A stretch of DNA of 8,248 nucleotides from positions 1 through 8,248 of the forward strand of contig CAMLGG010000233.1 in NCBI GenBank assembly GCA_946479475.1. Direction: 5' to 3'. Of the stretch, positions 6,261 through 8,248 are shown in pieces; positions within the stretch are counted from its first letter, which is position 1, and each line of letters opens with the position of its first letter. The notes under the pieces were generated by a model. It saw only the letters and a program-made list of their open reading frames with translations. It made no database searches and was not told where the DNA came from. Both the position numbers and the translations under genes were made by a program. This DNA is from an uncultured Ideonella sp. Lineage in GTDB: Bacteria; Pseudomonadota; Gammaproteobacteria; Burkholderiales; Burkholderiaceae.

Positions 6261-7067
6261 ATGAATGCTCCCCGAACCGTGTTGCAGGCCCGTGGCCTGG
6301 TGAAGCGCTACGGCCCGGTGACGGCCCTGGACGGCGCCGACTTCGACCTGCTCGCCGGCGAGATCCTCGCGGTGATCGGCGACAACGGCGCCGGCAAGTC
6401 CAGCCTGATCAAGGCGCTCTCGGGCGCGGCGCCGCCGGACGCCGGCGAGATTCGCCTGGACGACCGCCCCATCCGCTTTCGCACCCCGATGGAGGCGCGG
6501 CGCCTGGGCATCGAGACCGTCTACCAGGACCTCGCCGTCGCCCCGGCGATGAGCATCGCGGAGAACCTCTTCCTCGGCCGCGAGCTGCGCCGCGAAGGCT
6601 GGAGCGGGCGGCTGCTGCGCCGCCTGGACAAGAAGAAGATGCTGGAGCTGAGCATCGCGCGGCTGCAGGAGCTGAAGGTCGGCATCCGCTCGATGAACCA
6701 GGCGGTGGAGACGCTCTCGGGCGGCCAGCGGCAGTGCGTGGCCGTCGCGCGCGCGGCGGCCTTCGCCGAGCACGTGGTGATCCTGGACGAGCCGACCGCC
6801 GCGCTGGGCGTGAAAGAAGGCAACATGGTGCTGGAGCTGATCCGCCGGGTCCGCGACAAGGGCCTGTCCGTCATCCTCATCTCGCACAACATGCCGCACG
6901 TCTTCGAGATCGCCGACCGCATCCACGTGGCCCGCCTGGGTCGGCGAGCCGCCGTGCTCGATCCGAAGAAGATCAGCATGAGCGACACCGTGGCCGTGAT
7001 GACCGGCGCCCTGCCGCCGGAGCAGATCCCGCGCGAGTGCCTGGCGCCGATGGCCGGGGCGCACTGA
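6261..7067 (+). CDS. frcA: Fructose ABC transporter, ATP-binding protein FrcA
   Basis: This 268-residue ATPase powers the FrcBC importer from the cytoplasmic face. It has one complete nucleotide-binding domain: Walker A GDNGAGKSS (40-48), Q-loop Q89, signature LSGGQ (152-156), Walker B VVILDE (172-177) and H-loop H209. The single domain sets it apart from the double-domain RbsA/XylG ATPases of about 500 residues and matches the FrcA type. A homodimer is expected. An AGGAGG site at 6247-6252, inside the end of frcC, precedes the ATG by eight bases. An earlier ATG at 6256 is closed after two codons. Its TGA stop is followed directly by the ATG of the regulator gene, with no bases between. No sign of truncation or damage. 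Confidence 0.94.
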   Translation: MNAPRTVLQARGLVKRYGPVTALDGADFDLLAGEILAVIGDNGAGKSSLIKALSGAAPPDAGEIRLDDRPIRFRTPMEARRLGIETVYQDLAVAPAMSIAENLFLGRELRREGWSGRLLRRLDKKKMLELSIARLQELKVGIRSMNQAVETLSGGQRQCVAVARAAAFAEHVVILDEPTAALGVKEGNMVLELIRRVRDKGLSVILISHNMPHVFEIADRIHVARLGRRAAVLDPKKISMSDTVAVMTGALPPEQIPRECLAPMAGAH

Positions 7068-8248
7068 ATGAACGCCCAGACGCCGCCCGAGCACCTGAGG
7101 CCGCGGGGCTCCAGCCAGGGCGGCCTGCGCCAGTACAACGAGCGCGTCATCCTGCAGGCGGTGCGCCTGCACGGCGCGCTGCCGGGCGCCGAGATCGCGC
7201 GGCTCACGGGCCTCACGGCGCAGGCGGTCTCGATGATCACCAAGCGGCTGATCGAAGAGGGCCTGCTGCGCAAGGGCGCGCCGCAGCGCGGCAAGGTGGG
7301 CCAGCCTTCGGTGCCGCTGGCACTGGACCCGGACGGCGCGTTCGCGATCGGCGTCAAGCTCGGCCGCCGGAGCCTGGACGTGCTGCTGGTGGATTTCGCC
7401 GGGCAGGTGCGCGAGCGATCCAGCGTGGCCTACGACTTCCCGCGGGCCGAAGTGGTGATCGCCGAGATCGCGCAACGAGCGCAGGCCCTCGTCGAGCGCC
7501 TCGGTGCGGCGGGCCGCTCGCGGCTGCAGGGCATAGGCATCGCGGCGCCGTTGTCGGTGGGCGGCTGGCAGGACCTGCTCGGCTTTCCGGCGAGCCTGGC
7601 CGAGGACTGGGCGCGCATCGACCTGCGCGCCGAGATCGAGCAGCGCACCGGGCAGCCCGTCGAGCTGCTGAAGGACACGGCGGCGGCCTGCGTGGCCGAG
7701 CTGGTGGCCGGCCGCGGCCGCAGCATCAAGAGCTTCCTCTACATCTTCGTCGACACCTTCATCGGCGGCGGGCTGGTGCTCGACAGCCACCTGCGCGCCG
7801 GCCTGCACGGCAACGCCGGCGCCGTGGGATCTCTGCCGCTGGGCACGGCCGCCGCCGACGGCGCCACCCCGCCCCAGCTGCTGAGCGTGGCCTCGCTGCT
7901 GACGCTGGAAGCGAGCTACCGGGCCCACGGCCTGGACCCCGAGGCCGCGAGCGACGCGCGCGCGCTGCAAGCGCCCTGGCTCGCGCACACGCGCGCCTGG
8001 CTGCAGGAGGCCGGTACGGCGATCGCGCTGGCCGTGCACGGCGCCGCCTGCCTGCTCGACCTGGACAGCGTGATCCTCGACGGCAACCTGTCGCGCGCCC
8101 TGCTCGACGCGCTGCTCGCGGCCGTCGACGAAGCCCTGCCGCGCTACACCTGGGAAGGCGTGGCCCGCCCCACGTTGAAGCCCGGCACCATCGGCTCGGA
8201 TGCGCGCGCACTGGGCGGCGCCTGGCTGCCGCTGCAGGCCAGCTTCGC
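7068..8248 (+). CDS. ROK-family transcriptional regulator, FrcR/NagC/XylR-like (right end cut)
   Basis: This frame gives 393 residues and is still open at the right edge; ROK repressors are about 400 residues, so only a few are likely missing. Residues 18-80 form a winged helix-turn-helix of the MarR-like type found in ROK repressors (GAEIARLTGLTAQAVSMITK, 40-59, is the helix-turn-helix). The ROK sugar-kinase-like fold follows from about 90, with GIGIAAP (155-161) and the glycine-rich FIGGGLVLD (231-239). ROK kinases carry DxGGT for ATP; here the place reads GVKLGRR, so it is a regulator, not a kinase. The ligand and zinc motifs are unusual: the usual ND pair reads KD (202-203), the GE.GH site reads GAVGS (251-255), and no CxCGxxGCxE follows. 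It abuts frcA (TGAATG) and probably depends on coupled translation, since only a weak G-rich site precedes it. The likely target is the palindrome at 4169-4189 and the likely effector fructose or its phosphate; both are inferred. Confidence 0.88.
   Translation, partial: MNAQTPPEHLRPRGSSQGGLRQYNERVILQAVRLHGALPGAEIARLTGLTAQAVSMITKRLIEEGLLRKGAPQRGKVGQPSVPLALDPDGAFAIGVKLGRRSLDVLLVDFAGQVRERSSVAYDFPRAEVVIAEIAQRAQALVERLGAAGRSRLQGIGIAAPLSVGGWQDLLGFPASLAEDWARIDLRAEIEQRTGQPVELLKDTAAACVAELVAGRGRSIKSFLYIFVDTFIGGGLVLDSHLRAGLHGNAGAVGSLPLGTAAADGATPPQLLSVASLLTLEASYRAHGLDPEAASDARALQAPWLAHTRAWLQEAGTAIALAVHGAACLLDLDSVILDGNLSRALLDALLAAVDEALPRYTWEGVARPTLKPGTIGSDARALGGAWLPLQASF

Noticed and set aside
6156..8039. 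A 627-codon open frame on the minus strand antisense to frcC end, frcA and the ROK gene
   Set aside because: Its product is rich in Arg, Ala, Gly, His and Gln without any domain pattern, as expected for the antisense frame of GC-rich genes. The plus-strand genes have clear family motifs throughout.

Overview
The window is GC-rich chromosomal DNA, roughly 70% GC by eye, with almost all third codon positions G or C. The gene families, the type of UvrA paralogue and the dispersed repeats (core CTGAGCTTGTCGAAG) suggest a betaproteobacterium of the Burkholderiales, in the Comamonadaceae/Rubrivivax-Leptothrix neighbourhood. That placement is an inference from content; no rRNA or other marker gene is present.

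Layout: (1) 1-1562, minus strand: the N-terminal 520 codons of a UvrA-type ABC ATPase that runs off the left edge. (2) 1717-2829, plus strand: a complete periplasmic substrate-binding protein of the branched-chain amino acid (LivJ/Peripla_BP_6) class with no permease or ATPase beside it. (3) 2830-3153: a non-coding stretch between two convergent genes, filled with REP-like inverted repeats, a 22-bp tandem array and a run of 11 C. (4) 3154-4080, minus strand: a PfkB-family sugar kinase, most likely a fructokinase. (5) 4081-4253: a divergent promoter region with a perfect 21-bp AT-rich palindrome, which stands out sharply from the GC-rich surroundings and is the best operator candidate. (6) 4254-8248, plus strand: a tightly packed operon, frcB-frcC-frcA followed by a ROK-family regulator cut by the right edge a few codons before its expected end.

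The second half reads as one functional unit. FrcB captures fructose (or a related sugar) in the periplasm, FrcC and FrcA import it using ATP, and the divergent PfkB kinase phosphorylates the free sugar in the cytoplasm. The ROK protein at the operon's end probably represses both divergent units through the palindrome, with the imported sugar as likely inducer. Start and stop codons overlap or abut (ATGA at frcB/frcC; TGAATG at frcA/regulator), so translational coupling is likely.

I found no clearly new biological system. The points most worth a second look are the palindrome and its pairing with an atypical ROK protein, the non-canonical UvrA paralogue, and the repeat cluster between the convergent genes. 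Most long open frames antisense to these genes are by-products of the high GC content.
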